From: Sinorhizobium meliloti
Lineage (GTDB): Bacteria > Pseudomonadota > Alphaproteobacteria > Rhizobiales > Rhizobiaceae
NCBI RefSeq assembly: GCF_035610345.1
Contig: NZ_CP141212.1
Span: 2,769,001-2,833,000, forward strand
Length of the DNA stretch: 64,000 nucleotides
Reading direction: 5' to 3'
Shown: one piece after another, positions 18,364-27,943 of the stretch
Numbering within the stretch: position 1 is the stretch's first letter
Layout of the letters: each line of letters starts with the position of its first letter
Notes under the pieces: generated by a model
Seen by the model: only the letters and a program-made list of their open reading frames with translations
What the model was told of the DNA's origin: nothing
The model's database searches: none
Position numbers and translations under genes: made by a program

Positions 18364-19266
18364 TTATCCGAGATCGACGACCACAATCTCCGGCGGCACG
18401 CCGAAACGGATCGGCGCGATGGAGCAGCCAAGGCCGCCCGAGACGATGAGGTTGCGATCATGCTCGACGATATGACCATAGGCGTACCGGTCACCGAAAC
18501 GCGACGGCACGACGGGCGAGTGGCCGGCAAAGCGCACCTGTCCGCCATGGGTGTGACCGGACAGCGTCAATGCGACCCGCGAGGGCACCTTCGGAAAAAT
18601 GTCCGGCTCGTGCGCGAGCAGGATCACTGGCGCCTCGTCCGTCACCTGTGCAAGCGTGCCATCGAGATCGTCGAGCCCAGCCATCCACGCGCGTTTCCAT
18701 TTCCGTCCCGGCAGGAGCGCAAGCTGGTCCTCGAGCCCTGCGAGCCAGAAAGGGAAGCCGCTCTTCTCAAGGCGGACCGCGCGATTGCTGTGCACCTGAA
18801 TGCCGACCCCGGCCAATGCCCGATGGCCGAAGGTATCGCCGCCGCCGTTCTTCTGGGCCGTCATGTCTTCCCACCAATCATGATTTCCCATGATCGCATG
18901 GACGCCAAGGGGCGCCGTGAGCGTGGCAAGCGCCTTCGACCACTCGCTCGCATGGACATACCGCGTCACGAGATTCATGCCGGAAGCGTAGTCGCCGAGA
19001 AGGACTGTCACGTCGCCGCCGAGGTCGTTGGCGCGCTCGCAGATGGATGTGATGCGGCGCGCAGACATCCAAGGTTCGCAGGCGTGAATATCCGCGAGCG
19101 CGACCAGGCGGAGCTTAAGGCCGGGCGTCCATCCCGGTGGCGTCACGGCGTAGCGGGCCACCCTCAGACGCGCAAGCGGTTCGATGGCGAAGGCGTAGCT
19201 GCCCAGGGCCACGGCGCTCGCCAATCCACCGCCGAGGACCTTCATGAAGCCCCGCCGGGTGATCAT
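18364..19266 (-). CDS. Tat-exported metallophosphoesterase
   Basis: A 300-residue calcineurin-like phosphoesterase, related to YkuE/YaeI-type enzymes. It starts MITRRGFMKVLGGGLASAVA, a twin-arginine-like signal, so it probably acts in the periplasm. Metal-binding motifs are in order: ALADIHA, VLLGDYASG, GNHDWW, LLAHEPD and SGHTHGGQV. The natural substrate is unknown; some relatives act on UDP-2,3-diacylglucosamine or lipid phosphates. Its start lies 1 bp after the ruvB stop, so it is probably cotranscribed with ruvCAB, and it converges on sqdC. Confidence 0.85.
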   Translation of the reverse strand: MITRRGFMKVLGGGLASAVALGSYAFAIEPLARLRVARYAVTPPGWTPGLKLRLVALADIHACEPWMSARRITSICERANDLGGDVTVLLGDYASGMNLVTRYVHASEWSKALATLTAPLGVHAIMGNHDWWEDMTAQKNGGGDTFGHRALAGVGIQVHSNRAVRLEKSGFPFWLAGLEDQLALLPGRKWKRAWMAGLDDLDGTLAQVTDEAPVILLAHEPDIFPKVPSRVALTLSGHTHGGQVRFAGHSPVVPSRFGDRYAYGHIVEHDRNLIVSGGLGCSIAPIRFGVPPEIVVVDLG

Positions 19267-19267
19267 T

Positions 19268-20308
19268 TCAATCGTCCTCGAGCGTCAGCCGGAATTGGCT
19301 TGCCTCGACATCCCGTGGCGGATTGAGGCCGAGATGCTTCCAGGCATTCGCCGTGAGCACGCGACCACGCGGCGTGCGCTGGATGAATCCCTGCTGGATC
19401 AGATAGGGCTCGATGATGTCTTCGATCGCGTCGCGCGGCTCGGAAAGCCCGGCGGCGATGGTCTCGATCCCCACCGGCCCGCCGCCGAAATTCTGGGCGA
19501 TCATCGTCAGATACCGCCGGTCGAGCTGGTCGAGACCCATGCTGTCGACGAGCAGCCGGGTCAGCGCCTCGTCGGCAATCTTCCGCGTCACGGCCTCCGC
19601 CCGTGCGACTTCGGCGAAGTCGCGCACCCGGCGCAGGAGACGGCCGGCAATGCGAGGCGTGCCGCGCGCACGGCGGGCAATCTCGCGCGCGCCTTCGTCG
19701 GTCATGCCGAGACCCATCAGCCGCGCGCCACGCCGGACGATCAGCTCCAACTCCTCGACCGTATAGAAATTGAGCCGCACGGGGATGCCGAAGCGATCGC
19801 GCAGCGGCGTCGTCAGCAGTCCGAGGCGCGTCGTCGCCGCCACCAGGGTGAACTTCGCGAGATCGATCTTCACCGAACGGGCCGCCGGCCCCTCGCCGAT
19901 GATGAGGTCGAGCTGGAAATCCTCCATGGCCGGATAGAGGATTTCCTCGACGGCGGGATTGAGGCGGTGGATTTCATCGATGAAGAGCACGTCGCGCTCT
20001 TCGAGGTTGGTGAGCAGCGCCGCAAGGTCACCGGCCTTGGCGATCACCGGCCCGGAAGTCGAGCGAAAATTGACGCCGAGCTCCTTCGCCATGATCTGCG
20101 CCAGCGTCGTCTTGCCGAGCCCGGGCGGGCCGACGAAGAGCACGTGGTCGAGCGCTTCGCCGCGGTTGCGCGCCGCCTCGATGAAAATCTTCAGATTGGC
20201 GCGCGCTTCAGCCTGGCCGGTGAAGTCGTCGAGCGTCTGCGGGCGCATGGTCGCATCGAGGTCTTCGCCTCGCTTTTCCGGCGCGATCAGACGTGCGGCT
20301 TCGCTCAT
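19268..20308 (-). CDS. ruvB: Holliday junction branch migration ATPase RuvB
   Basis: Hexameric AAA+ motor that drives branch migration with RuvA. It has 346 residues, Walker A GPPGLGKT at 60-67, Walker B LFIDEIHR near 114-121, sensor [11 protein letters not shown], and a C-terminal winged helix ([18 protein letters not shown]). The ATG at 20308 gives the normal N-terminus MSEAARLI; the longer reading is not supported. A 169-bp gap separates it from ruvA and holds no gene I can see. Confidence 0.97.
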   Translation of the reverse strand: MSEAARLIAPEKRGEDLDATMRPQTLDDFTGQAEARANLKIFIEAARNRGEALDHVLFVGPPGLGKTTLAQIMAKELGVNFRSTSGPVIAKAGDLAALLTNLEERDVLFIDEIHRLNPAVEEILYPAMEDFQLDLIIGEGPAARSVKIDLAKFTLVAATTRLGLLTTPLRDRFGIPVRLNFYTVEELELIVRRGARLMGLGMTDEGAREIARRARGTPRIAGRLLRRVRDFAEVARAEAVTRKIADEALTRLLVDSMGLDQLDRRYLTMIAQNFGGGPVGIETIAAGLSEPRDAIEDIIEPYLIQQGFIQRTPRGRVLTANAWKHLGLNPPRDVEASQFRLTLEDD

Positions 20309-20477
20309 GTCACTGCTTCCGTTTCGGGGTCCGCGGCCATAGGGGCACCGGCGTTGAGGCCGGTCACCGTCGCTGCCGCGCTCAACCATAATAGCGGCGC
20401 CCGGATCAATCCAGCGAGAACGGCCAGCGTCCCTCTACTCCAATGCTTTTGTGGCCGCAGGAAGGCTCGTGGCTTCC

Positions 20478-21095
20478 TCACCGCGACAGCTCCTTCAAGC
20501 CGAGGCGGATCAGCTTGGCGCTGTCGCCGCCCTCCCCGCCGTTTTTCAGCGCAGCCGCAACGGCATTGGCCGCCTGGTCTCGCGAATAGCCGAGATTGGT
20601 GAGCGCCGAGACCGCGTCCGCAACCGGCGCCGCGGCAACGCCTTCGCCGAGCTCCTGCTTCAGGCCGATCGACGGTGCCATCTCGCCGGCAAAGGCCGGA
20701 GCCTTGTTCTTGAGTTCGGTGACGATACGCACGGCAACTTTCGGACCGACGCCCGGCGCGCGCGAGATCGACGTCTTGTCCTGCAAGGCGATCGCGTTGG
20801 CGAGTTCCCCGGGGGGCAGCGTAGAGAGCACCGCCAGCGCCACCTTGGATCCCACACCCTGAACGCTCTGAAGCAGGCGGAACCATTCGCGTTCCAACGC
20901 GCTCAAGAACCCGAACAGCTTCAGCTGATCCTCGCGCACATAGGTCTCGATGAAGAGAACGGCCGCCTCTCCGGCGCTTCCGAGCTTTCCGAGCGTACGC
21001 GCCGAACAATGGGCGACATACCCGACCCCATGCACGTCGAGAACCACGTGATCCTCGCCGATCTCGTCTATCGTGCCCTTGAGCTTGCCGATCAT
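20478..21095 (-). CDS. ruvA: Holliday junction binding protein RuvA
   Basis: A 205-residue tetrameric junction-binding protein. The N-terminal OB domain is [30 protein letters not shown], domain II carries the helix-hairpin-helix repeats ([18 protein letters not shown] and [16 protein letters not shown]), and domain III (about 155-205, [17 protein letters not shown]) contacts RuvB. Same strand as ruvC with 56 bp between. Confidence 0.97.
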   Translation of the reverse strand: MIGKLKGTIDEIGEDHVVLDVHGVGYVAHCSARTLGKLGSAGEAAVLFIETYVREDQLKLFGFLSALEREWFRLLQSVQGVGSKVALAVLSTLPPGELANAIALQDKTSISRAPGVGPKVAVRIVTELKNKAPAFAGEMAPSIGLKQELGEGVAAAPVADAVSALTNLGYSRDQAANAVAAALKNGGEGGDSAKLIRLGLKELSR

Positions 21096-21151
21096 CTGGT
21101 CTCTCTGGATGGTGTTGGTCCGTCGTCTTCGAAGAAATGCCGTTGCCCGGC

Positions 21152-21664
21152 CTAGCCCGCAAGCGCCGCAAGGCGGCTCGTCACCGCCTGCCTGTTATGG
21201 GCGTGGCAGATGGCGATGGCGAGCGCGTCGGCGGCATCGTTGCCTTTGAACTCGGCCTTGGGCATCAGCACCTTCAGCATCATGTGTATTTGCTGCTTTT
21301 CGCCGTGGCCGACGCCGATCACGGCCTTCTTGACGGCGTTTGGCGCATATTCCGCGACCCTCAAGCCCGCCCGGGCCGGCACCAGCATGGCGATGCCGCG
21401 CGCCTGGCCGAGCTTCAGCGTCGCCGTCGCGTCCTTGTTGACGAAGGTCTGTTCGACAGCGGCCTCGTGCGGCTGATAGCCGTGCACCACCTCGGCAAGC
21501 CCGTCATGCAACTGGCAGAGGCGGGAGGCAAGGTCCATCTCGCCATCGGAAGTGACGGTGCCGGAAGCGACGAAACGCAGCGAATTGCCGAGTGTTTCGA
21601 TGACCCCCCAGCCGGTGCGCCTCAAGCCCGGATCGATGCCGATGATGCGAATCGTAGTCTGCAT
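21152..21664 (-). CDS. ruvC: Holliday junction endonuclease RuvC
   Basis: Resolves Holliday junctions; 170 residues with an RNase H fold. The first catalytic Asp is D11 in [14 protein letters not shown], Glu near 69-70 in AVEQTFVN, and the C-terminal acidic pair in [16 protein letters not shown]. First gene of ruvCAB. A near-consensus LexA site lies about 45 bp upstream. Downstream order ruvC-ruvA-ruvB is the usual one. Confidence 0.97.
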   Translation of the reverse strand: MQTTIRIIGIDPGLRRTGWGVIETLGNSLRFVASGTVTSDGEMDLASRLCQLHDGLAEVVHGYQPHEAAVEQTFVNKDATATLKLGQARGIAMLVPARAGLRVAEYAPNAVKKAVIGVGHGEKQQIHMMLKVLMPKAEFKGNDAADALAIAICHAHNRQAVTSRLAALAG

Positions 21665-21707
21665 GCTTCACCCTATTTCGGTCGGCGCGACGCTGCCAGC
21701 AAAAAGT

Positions 21708-21722
21708 GAACAAAACAAAAAC
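21708..21722. promoter_or_regulatory. Possible LexA (SOS) site before ruvC
   Basis: GAAC-N7-AAAC, one mismatch from the alphaproteobacterial LexA site GAAC-N7-GAAC (GTTC-N7-GTTC). It sits in the divergent region 44-58 bp before the ruvC ATG, a sensible place for an operator. Confidence 0.35.
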
Positions 21723-21832
21723 ATTGCACAGAAATGGTCGCGCCTTGCCTAAAAGCGCCGGTGCACCCTTGGCGTAAGGAAACTTGAACCTACATTGCGG
21801 AAGATCAATTTCTCTTAATTGAAAGCCCCGCC

Positions 21833-22831
21833 ATGATCCCCTTCTCCATTCTCGACCTGTCGCCGATCACCGAAGGGGGCAGCATCGCAGAGTCGCTCGA
21901 AAATTCGCGGCGGCTGGCAATCGCCGCGGAGGAGAACGGCTATGAGCGCTTCTGGCTGGCCGAACACCATGGCATGAAAGGCATTGCCAGCGCCGCGACG
22001 TCTCTCGTGATTTCGCATGTGGCTTCGGCCACGCGGAGGATCCGCGTCGGCTCGGGCGGCATCATGCTGCCCAATCATTCACCGCTCGTCATTGCCGAGC
22101 AATTCGGCACGCTTGCGGCGCTTTACCCCGGCCGCATCGATCTCGGCCTCGGCCGCGCGCCCGGCACGGACATGAGAACGGCGCAGGCGCTCCGCCGCAA
22201 CATGGAGGCGAGCGCCAACAACTTCCCGAACGATGTCGTCGAACTGCAGGCGTTGCTCGGCCCGGCGACCGAAGACCAGAAGATCATCGCCGTTCCGGGC
22301 GCGGATTCGAATGTGCCGATCTGGCTGCTCGGTTCGAGCCATTTCAGCGCCCATCTCGCCGGCATGCTCGGCCTTCCCTTCGCCTTCGCCTCGCATTTCG
22401 CGCCGGACATGCTGCTTTCCGCGCTCGAAATATATCGCGAGCGCTTCACCCCGTCGCCCCAGCTCGACAAGCCGCATGTCATGGTGGGCGTCATGGGCGT
22501 CGCCGCGGACACCGACGATGAGGCGAACCACCTCTTCACCTCAATGCAGCAATCCTTCGTCGCGCTTCGCCGCAATGCCCGCGGGCGCTTTCCGCCGCCG
22601 GTCAAATCGATGGACGGCCTCTGGAGCCAGGACGAGAAGATTTTCGTCGACCATGCAATGAGCTACGCGGTGGTCGGCGGCCCCGAGACGATCCGCCGCA
22701 AGATCGAGGCATTCGTGGATCTCACCAGGGCGGACGAGCTGATCGTCTCAATGCCGATCTTCGACATGGAAGCGCGGTTGCGGTCGGTGAAGCTGTTTGC
22801 CCAAGCGCAACGCGATCTCGCCGCCGCCTGA
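21833..22831 (+). CDS. LLM-class flavin-dependent oxidoreductase
   Basis: A 332-residue luciferase-like monooxygenase of the short alkanal-monooxygenase-type (MsnO8/YhbW-like) subgroup. Landmarks are FSILDLSPI at the start, [11 protein letters not shown] near 43, [16 protein letters not shown] near 70-85 and [14 protein letters not shown] near 100. TIM-barrel fold using reduced FMN; the substrate cannot be read from sequence. It lies on the plus strand between yebC and ruvC, which are normally neighbours, and shares a symmetric terminator with yebC. Confidence 0.85.
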   Translation: MIPFSILDLSPITEGGSIAESLENSRRLAIAAEENGYERFWLAEHHGMKGIASAATSLVISHVASATRRIRVGSGGIMLPNHSPLVIAEQFGTLAALYPGRIDLGLGRAPGTDMRTAQALRRNMEASANNFPNDVVELQALLGPATEDQKIIAVPGADSNVPIWLLGSSHFSAHLAGMLGLPFAFASHFAPDMLLSALEIYRERFTPSPQLDKPHVMVGVMGVAADTDDEANHLFTSMQQSFVALRRNARGRFPPPVKSMDGLWSQDEKIFVDHAMSYAVVGGPETIRRKIEAFVDLTRADELIVSMPIFDMEARLRSVKLFAQAQRDLAAA

Positions 22832-22844
22832 CGCGAACAGCAAA

Positions 22845-22873
22845 GACCCGCATCGCTCGGAGCGATGCGGGTC
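22845..22873. terminator. Bidirectional terminator hairpin
   Basis: A perfect 14-bp stem around a single central G, between the convergent LLM oxidoreductase (+) and yebC (-) genes. On the minus strand TTTGCTGTT follows, so yebC has the better U-tract. Confidence 0.75.
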
Positions 22874-22898
22874 AATTGCATCGGGATGTTCCGAACGC

Positions 22899-23645
22899 TC
22901 AGGCGGAAAGCTTCGCCAGAACCTCGTCGGAGACCTCGAAGTTCGAATAGACGTTCTGGACGTCGTCGTCATCTTCGAGATTGTCGATGAGCTTCATCAG
23001 CGACTGTGCCTTTTCCTCATCCACCGGCACGGTATTCTGCGGCTTCCAGACGGCCTTTACGGTCTCCGCCTCGCCGAGCGCGCCTTCGAGCGCCTTCGAT
23101 ACTTCGCCGATATCCTCGAAGCCGCAGGTGATGGTGTGGCCTTCCTCGTCGGTCTCGACGTCGTCGGCACCCGCTTCGATTGCCGCTTCCATCACCTTGT
23201 CGGCGTCGCCGGCGGAAAGCTTGTAGGTGATTTCACCGACCCGATCGAAGGAGAAGGAAACCGAACCGGTTTCGCCGAGCGCCCCGCCCGCCTTGGTGAA
23301 GGTGGAGCGTACGTTGGAGGCGGTGCGGTTGCGGTTGTCCGTCAACGCCTCGACGATGACTGCGACGCCGCCCGGGCCGTAGCCCTCGTAGCGGACTTCT
23401 TCGTAATTCTCCGCATCGCCGCCCGCAGCCTTCTTGACCGCGCGCTCGATATTGTCCTTCGGCATCGACTGCGCCTTGGCGTTCTGGATCGCCAGACGCA
23501 GGCGCGGGTTCATCGTCGAGTCGGGAAGGCCGGTTTTTGCTGCGACGGTGATTTCGCGCGCGAGCTTGGAAAACATTTTGGAGCGCACCGCATCCTGACG
23601 GCCCTTGCGGTGCATGATGTTCTTGAACTGTGAATGGCCAGCCAT
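22899..23645 (-). CDS. YebC/PmpR-family protein
   Basis: A 248-residue YebC/TACO1 family protein: [18 protein letters not shown] at the N-terminus, [16 protein letters not shown], the [19 protein letters not shown] core and an acidic C-terminal part. Members have been described as DNA-binding regulators and, more recently, as ribosome-associated factors that help translate proline-rich stretches. In many proteobacteria it sits directly before ruvC; here one opposite-strand gene intervenes. Confidence 0.93.
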   Translation of the reverse strand: MAGHSQFKNIMHRKGRQDAVRSKMFSKLAREITVAAKTGLPDSTMNPRLRLAIQNAKAQSMPKDNIERAVKKAAGGDAENYEEVRYEGYGPGGVAVIVEALTDNRNRTASNVRSTFTKAGGALGETGSVSFSFDRVGEITYKLSAGDADKVMEAAIEAGADDVETDEEGHTITCGFEDIGEVSKALEGALGEAETVKAVWKPQNTVPVDEEKAQSLMKLIDNLEDDDDVQNVYSNFEVSDEVLAKLSA

Positions 23646-23760
23646 GACGCCCTCTGCATGCGTGATTTCGGTGAGATCGGGCGCCTTATAGTTTCATTGC
23701 CGCGTCCAGTCCAGCAGGCGCGTCGTGTTTTCAGGAGACGGAAATGCGCTGCGGCGGTCC

Positions 23761-24594
23761 TCAAACACCCTGCAGGACATAGATGAGCGGTCTCCTCGGC
23801 AGGGAGCGCAGCGACACCTTCACGGAAGGCTCCGTGGCGAAGCGCTTGTCGAAGTCGTCTCCGAACATCGCCAGAAAGTTGTTGGTCATCGGCCTGTGCA
23901 TCGGCAGGATCAGCGCCGAGCGCAGCCGCGAGACGACGCGGCTCATGCTCTCCGCTCCCATCGTCAGACCGCCGTCCACCGGCACCATGAGCACGTCGAT
24001 CCGGCCGATTTGCCGGTAATGGCTTTCGTCGAGCTCGTGGTGCAGATGGCCGAGATGACCGATGCAGAGCCCGGCAATCTCGAAAATGAAGATCGAATTG
24101 CCGTCCCGTTCCATCCCCTCGAAACCCGAACGGATATCCGTGGTCACATTGCGGATATAGGCGTCGCCGACGACGAGGTCATGATCCGCCGGCTCGCCGT
24201 TGTCGCCCCAGCCGTGCAGGACATGCCGGATCGCCGGATCCGGCGCCAGGGTGTAATGACTGGAATGGGCCCTGTTCATCGTCACCACCGTTGGCGGCGA
24301 CGGCGTGCGGAACCAGCCGTTGTAGTCGGTGGCGATCGAAACTCCGCCCGGCGTTTCGATCAGGAAGGTCGAATGACCGAGAAAGGTGATCGTCACCTCG
24401 CTTGTGTCGGCAGATGCCGCGGGAGTGGCGGCGGGGGCAGAGAAGCTGGCGAACGTCGCCGCCGGCGTGGCTGCCGCGATCGCCTGGCATTGGCTCACAT
24501 GGGCTTCCGCCTGCTGCGCGTGCGCCGGTGTCGGCCAGAGCGCATGGATTATCCAGATGACGGTCACGGTGTAGGCAAGGTATCGCAGCAGCAT
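23761..24594 (-). CDS. Exported MBL-fold metallohydrolase (UlaG-like)
   Basis: A 277-residue metallo-beta-lactamase fold protein of the L-ascorbate-6-P lactonase-like/ZnuD-type group. The N-terminal signal MLLRYLAYTVTVIWIIHALW ends near AHAQQ, so export is likely. The domain starts TITFLGHSTFLIETPGGVSI, with metal-site elements AHSSHYT, GHLGHLHHEL and DVLMVPVDGG. Instead of the classic HxHxDH, the family uses variant histidines. The substrate is unknown. It stands alone between yebC and the RND genes. Confidence 0.75.
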   Translation of the reverse strand: MLLRYLAYTVTVIWIIHALWPTPAHAQQAEAHVSQCQAIAAATPAATFASFSAPAATPAASADTSEVTITFLGHSTFLIETPGGVSIATDYNGWFRTPSPPTVVTMNRAHSSHYTLAPDPAIRHVLHGWGDNGEPADHDLVVGDAYIRNVTTDIRSGFEGMERDGNSIFIFEIAGLCIGHLGHLHHELDESHYRQIGRIDVLMVPVDGGLTMGAESMSRVVSRLRSALILPMHRPMTNNFLAMFGDDFDKRFATEPSVKVSLRSLPRRPLIYVLQGV

Positions 24595-24766
24595 CCTTCA
24601 CCTCTCGCATGTGCGGGAAGAAAAACTTGCTCTGGTACTTCGCCCGCATAGGCGCATTGCTGCTCATGCCGGGCGGCACGCAGGATCATTCAAGGCCGCG
24701 GTCGCGTCCAGCGTCTAACGACCGGCGGCCGCTCACAATTGCGTCATTGCCGATGCACTCGTCTCT

Positions 24767-27700
24767 TCACTCCCCTGGCGCCGTCGCCGGCGCGGCCGCC
24801 GGTGCACGCTTGCGCCGCAATGAGCGCAGGGCCACATAGAAGACCGGCGTCAGGAACAGGCCGAGGACGGTGACCCCGAGCATGCCTGCAAAGACCGCCG
24901 TACCGAGCGACTGGCGCATTTCGGCGCCGGGCCCCGTGGCGATGACCAGCGGCACGACGCCGAGGATGAAGGCGAAAGCGGTCATCAGGATCGGCCGCAG
25001 CCTCAGTCGGCTCGCATCGATCGCCGCCTCGATCGGCGTCTTGCCCTCCTCCTCGCCCTGGCGGGCGAATTCCACGATGAGGATCGCGTTCTTCGCGGCA
25101 AGACCGATCAGGACGATAAGCCCGATCTGGGTCAGCACATTGTTGTCAAAGCCACGGATCGAAACGCCGAGAAGCGCCGCGAGCACGGCAAGCGGCACGA
25201 TCAGGATAATGGCCAGCGGCAGCACCCAGCTTTCGTATTGCGCAGAGAGCGCCAGGAAAACGAAGACCACCGAAAGCGCGAAGATGAAGACCGCAGTGTT
25301 GCCGGTCTGGCGCTCCTGCAACGCGAGTTCCGTCCATTCGAAGGTGGTGCCCTGCGGCAGGATCTGACCTGCAAGCGCTTCCATCTTGTCGAGGGCGCTG
25401 CCCGTCGAAACGCCCGGCGCCGGATTGCCCTGAACGGGGACCGAGACATACATGTTGTAGCGCTGGACGAGCGCCGGTCCGCTCGTATCGCGGATTTCGA
25501 CGAGCGTGCCGAGCGGCACCAGGGCGCCCGAGGCGGAGCGTACCTTAAGCGCAAGTATGTCCTCCCGCTCCAGCCGGAATTGCTGGTCGGCCTGGGCACG
25601 GACCTGATAGACGCGGCCAAATGCGTTGAAATCGTTGACGTAGGACGTCCCCAAATTGATCGAGAGTGTCTCGAAGATGTTGGGAATCGGCACGTTCAGC
25701 GCCCGCGCCTTGTCGCGATCGATTGCCAGGAAGAATTGCGGGCTGGAGGCCGTGAAGGTGGTGAAGACGCCGGTCAGCCCCTCCGTCTGGTTGGCCGCTC
25801 CCATCATCTGATGGGCGAGCCCGAGCGCCCGGCGCATGTCGGCGCTCTGGCGGTCCATGATCTGCATCTTGAAGCCGCCCGAATTGCCGATGCCTCGCAC
25901 GGAGGGTGGCGGAACGGCGATGATGAAAGCCTCCTGAATGCCTTGCATCGCACCGAAGATCTGGCCGATGATCTGTTCCGCACTCTGCTTTTGCTCGAGG
26001 CGTTCTTCGAAGCTGTCGAAGGGCGTGAATATCACGCCGGAATTGGATGCATTGGTGAAGGTCGCGCCGTTGAAACCGGCAAAGGCGACCGCATCCTTTA
26101 CGCCGGGTACCTCCCGGATAATCTCCGAGGCCCGCCGGACGACCTTATCGGTGCGCTCGAGAGAGGCACCGTCCGGAAGCTGAATGACGACGATGGCATA
26201 GCCCTGGTCCATCGTGGGTATGAAGCCGCGAGGCACGACCTGCGCCATGTACCAGGTGGCTCCGAGCAGGGCGACGAAGACGACGAGCGCCCCGGCTAAC
26301 GCGATCCGCGTCCTGACGAGGTGGCGCACCGTCCATGCATAGCCATCGGCCATGCGGTCGAAGCCGCGGTTGAAGCCGTTGGCAAAACCGCGGCCGATCC
26401 GCGTCAGGGGATTGCGGCTCTCATGCTCGTGGTTCTCGTGCGGCCGCAACAGGATTGCGGCAAGCGCCGGCGAGAGCGTCAGGGAATTGACCGCGGAGAT
26501 CACTGTCGCGACTGCGATCGTCACCGCAAATTGCAGGTAGAACTGCCCGGCAATACCCGGAATGAACGCGGTCGGCACGAACACTGCCGTCAGGACGAGC
26601 GAGATCGCGATGACCGCGGCGCCCACCTCGTCCATCGTCACATGCGCCGCCTCTCGCGGCGTCATCCCGCGCGCAAGGTTGCGCTCGACGTTCTCGACAA
26701 CGACGATAGCGTCGTCGACCACGATGCCGATCGCGAGAACCAGGCCGAACAGCGTCAGCATGTTCAGTGAAAAGCCGAAGGCATAGAGAAGCGCGAATGT
26801 GCCGACGAGCGAAACGGGGATGGCGACGATCGGAATGATCGCCGTGCGCCACGACTGCAGGAACACGATCACGACCAGAGCGACGAGGAGCGCGGCTTCC
26901 CCGATCGTCTTGTAGACCTCGTCGATGGATTCCGAGATGAATTCCGTCGGATTGTAGATGATCCTGTATTCGAGCCCTTCGGGAAAGTCCCGCGAAAGTT
27001 CGGTCATCGTCGCCTGGATCGCGTCGGCCGCAGCGAGCGCATTGCTGCCGGGGCGGGAGAAGATGCCGAGCGCGACGGCGGGGCTGCCGTTGAGATAGCT
27101 GTTGGTCACGTATTCGCGCGCACCGAGTTCGATGCGGGCGACGTCCTGCAACTGGACGAGCCTGCCTTCTTCGGTCGCTTTGACGATGACGTAGCGGAAC
27201 TGGCGAGCGTCGCTGAAGCGGCCGTCGGTGGTCACCGTATACTGGAAGGCGCTGTCGCTCGACATCGGCGGACCGCCGATGGATCCGCCCGAGACCTGGA
27301 CGTTCTGCTCGCGCAGCGCGGAGACGACATCGCCTGCAGTCATGCCGTAGGCGGAGAGCTTCTGCGGGTCGAGCCAGATGCGCAGCGCATATTCACGCTC
27401 GCCGAACAGAAGAACGTCGCCGACTCCGTCCAGCCGGACCAATATGTCGCGAATGCGCGTGCGGGCGTAGTTAGAAACATAAAGCTGGTCATAGCGGTCG
27501 TTCGGCGAAAGCAGATGAACGACCATCATCAGGTCCGGCGAGCTCTTCGTCGTGGTTACGCCGATGCGCCGGACTTCCTCCGGAAGCCGGGGCTCGGCGA
27601 TCGAAACACGGTTCTGCACCAGCACCTGCGCCTGATCGAGATCGGTCCCGAGCTTGAAGGTGATCGTCAGCGCCATTGAGCCGTCAGCGGTGGCATAGGA

Positions 27701-27943
27701 GGACATGTAGAGCATGTTCTCCACGCCGTTGATCTCCTGCTCGAGCGGGGTGGCAACGGTATTGGCGACGGTCTCAGCATCCGCGCCCGGATAGGAGGCA
27801 CGCACGACGATGGTAGGCGGCGCGATCTCCGGATACTGCGCCACCGGAAGCTGGAAATAGGCGATGCTGCCGACGATCAGCAGAACGATCGAAAGCACCG
27901 ACGCGAAGATCGGTCTGTCGACAAAGAAATGCGCGAACCTCAT
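24767..27943 (-). CDS. RND multidrug efflux transporter, inner membrane pump
   Basis: HAE1-type (AcrB/MexB-like) proton-driven pump, 1058 residues. Twelve transmembrane segments are arranged as one, two large periplasmic loops, then five and six (helix blocks near 10-30, 340-470, 535-555, 870-1035). The family landmarks are FVDRPIFASVLSIVLLI at the start, VLVQNRVSIAEPRLPEEVRR in the porter domain and GLVLAIGIVVDDAIVVVENVER, which carries the proton-relay aspartates in TM4. Its start overlaps the adaptor stop by 4 bp. No outer-membrane channel gene is present, so it must borrow a TolC-type protein. Confidence 0.94.
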   Translation of the reverse strand: MRFAHFFVDRPIFASVLSIVLLIVGSIAYFQLPVAQYPEIAPPTIVVRASYPGADAETVANTVATPLEQEINGVENMLYMSSYATADGSMALTITFKLGTDLDQAQVLVQNRVSIAEPRLPEEVRRIGVTTTKSSPDLMMVVHLLSPNDRYDQLYVSNYARTRIRDILVRLDGVGDVLLFGEREYALRIWLDPQKLSAYGMTAGDVVSALREQNVQVSGGSIGGPPMSSDSAFQYTVTTDGRFSDARQFRYVIVKATEEGRLVQLQDVARIELGAREYVTNSYLNGSPAVALGIFSRPGSNALAAADAIQATMTELSRDFPEGLEYRIIYNPTEFISESIDEVYKTIGEAALLVALVVIVFLQSWRTAIIPIVAIPVSLVGTFALLYAFGFSLNMLTLFGLVLAIGIVVDDAIVVVENVERNLARGMTPREAAHVTMDEVGAAVIAISLVLTAVFVPTAFIPGIAGQFYLQFAVTIAVATVISAVNSLTLSPALAAILLRPHENHEHESRNPLTRIGRGFANGFNRGFDRMADGYAWTVRHLVRTRIALAGALVVFVALLGATWYMAQVVPRGFIPTMDQGYAIVVIQLPDGASLERTDKVVRRASEIIREVPGVKDAVAFAGFNGATFTNASNSGVIFTPFDSFEERLEQKQSAEQIIGQIFGAMQGIQEAFIIAVPPPSVRGIGNSGGFKMQIMDRQSADMRRALGLAHQMMGAANQTEGLTGVFTTFTASSPQFFLAIDRDKARALNVPIPNIFETLSINLGTSYVNDFNAFGRVYQVRAQADQQFRLEREDILALKVRSASGALVPLGTLVEIRDTSGPALVQRYNMYVSVPVQGNPAPGVSTGSALDKMEALAGQILPQGTTFEWTELALQERQTGNTAVFIFALSVVFVFLALSAQYESWVLPLAIILIVPLAVLAALLGVSIRGFDNNVLTQIGLIVLIGLAAKNAILIVEFARQGEEEGKTPIEAAIDASRLRLRPILMTAFAFILGVVPLVIATGPGAEMRQSLGTAVFAGMLGVTVLGLFLTPVFYVALRSLRRKRAPAAAPATAPGE

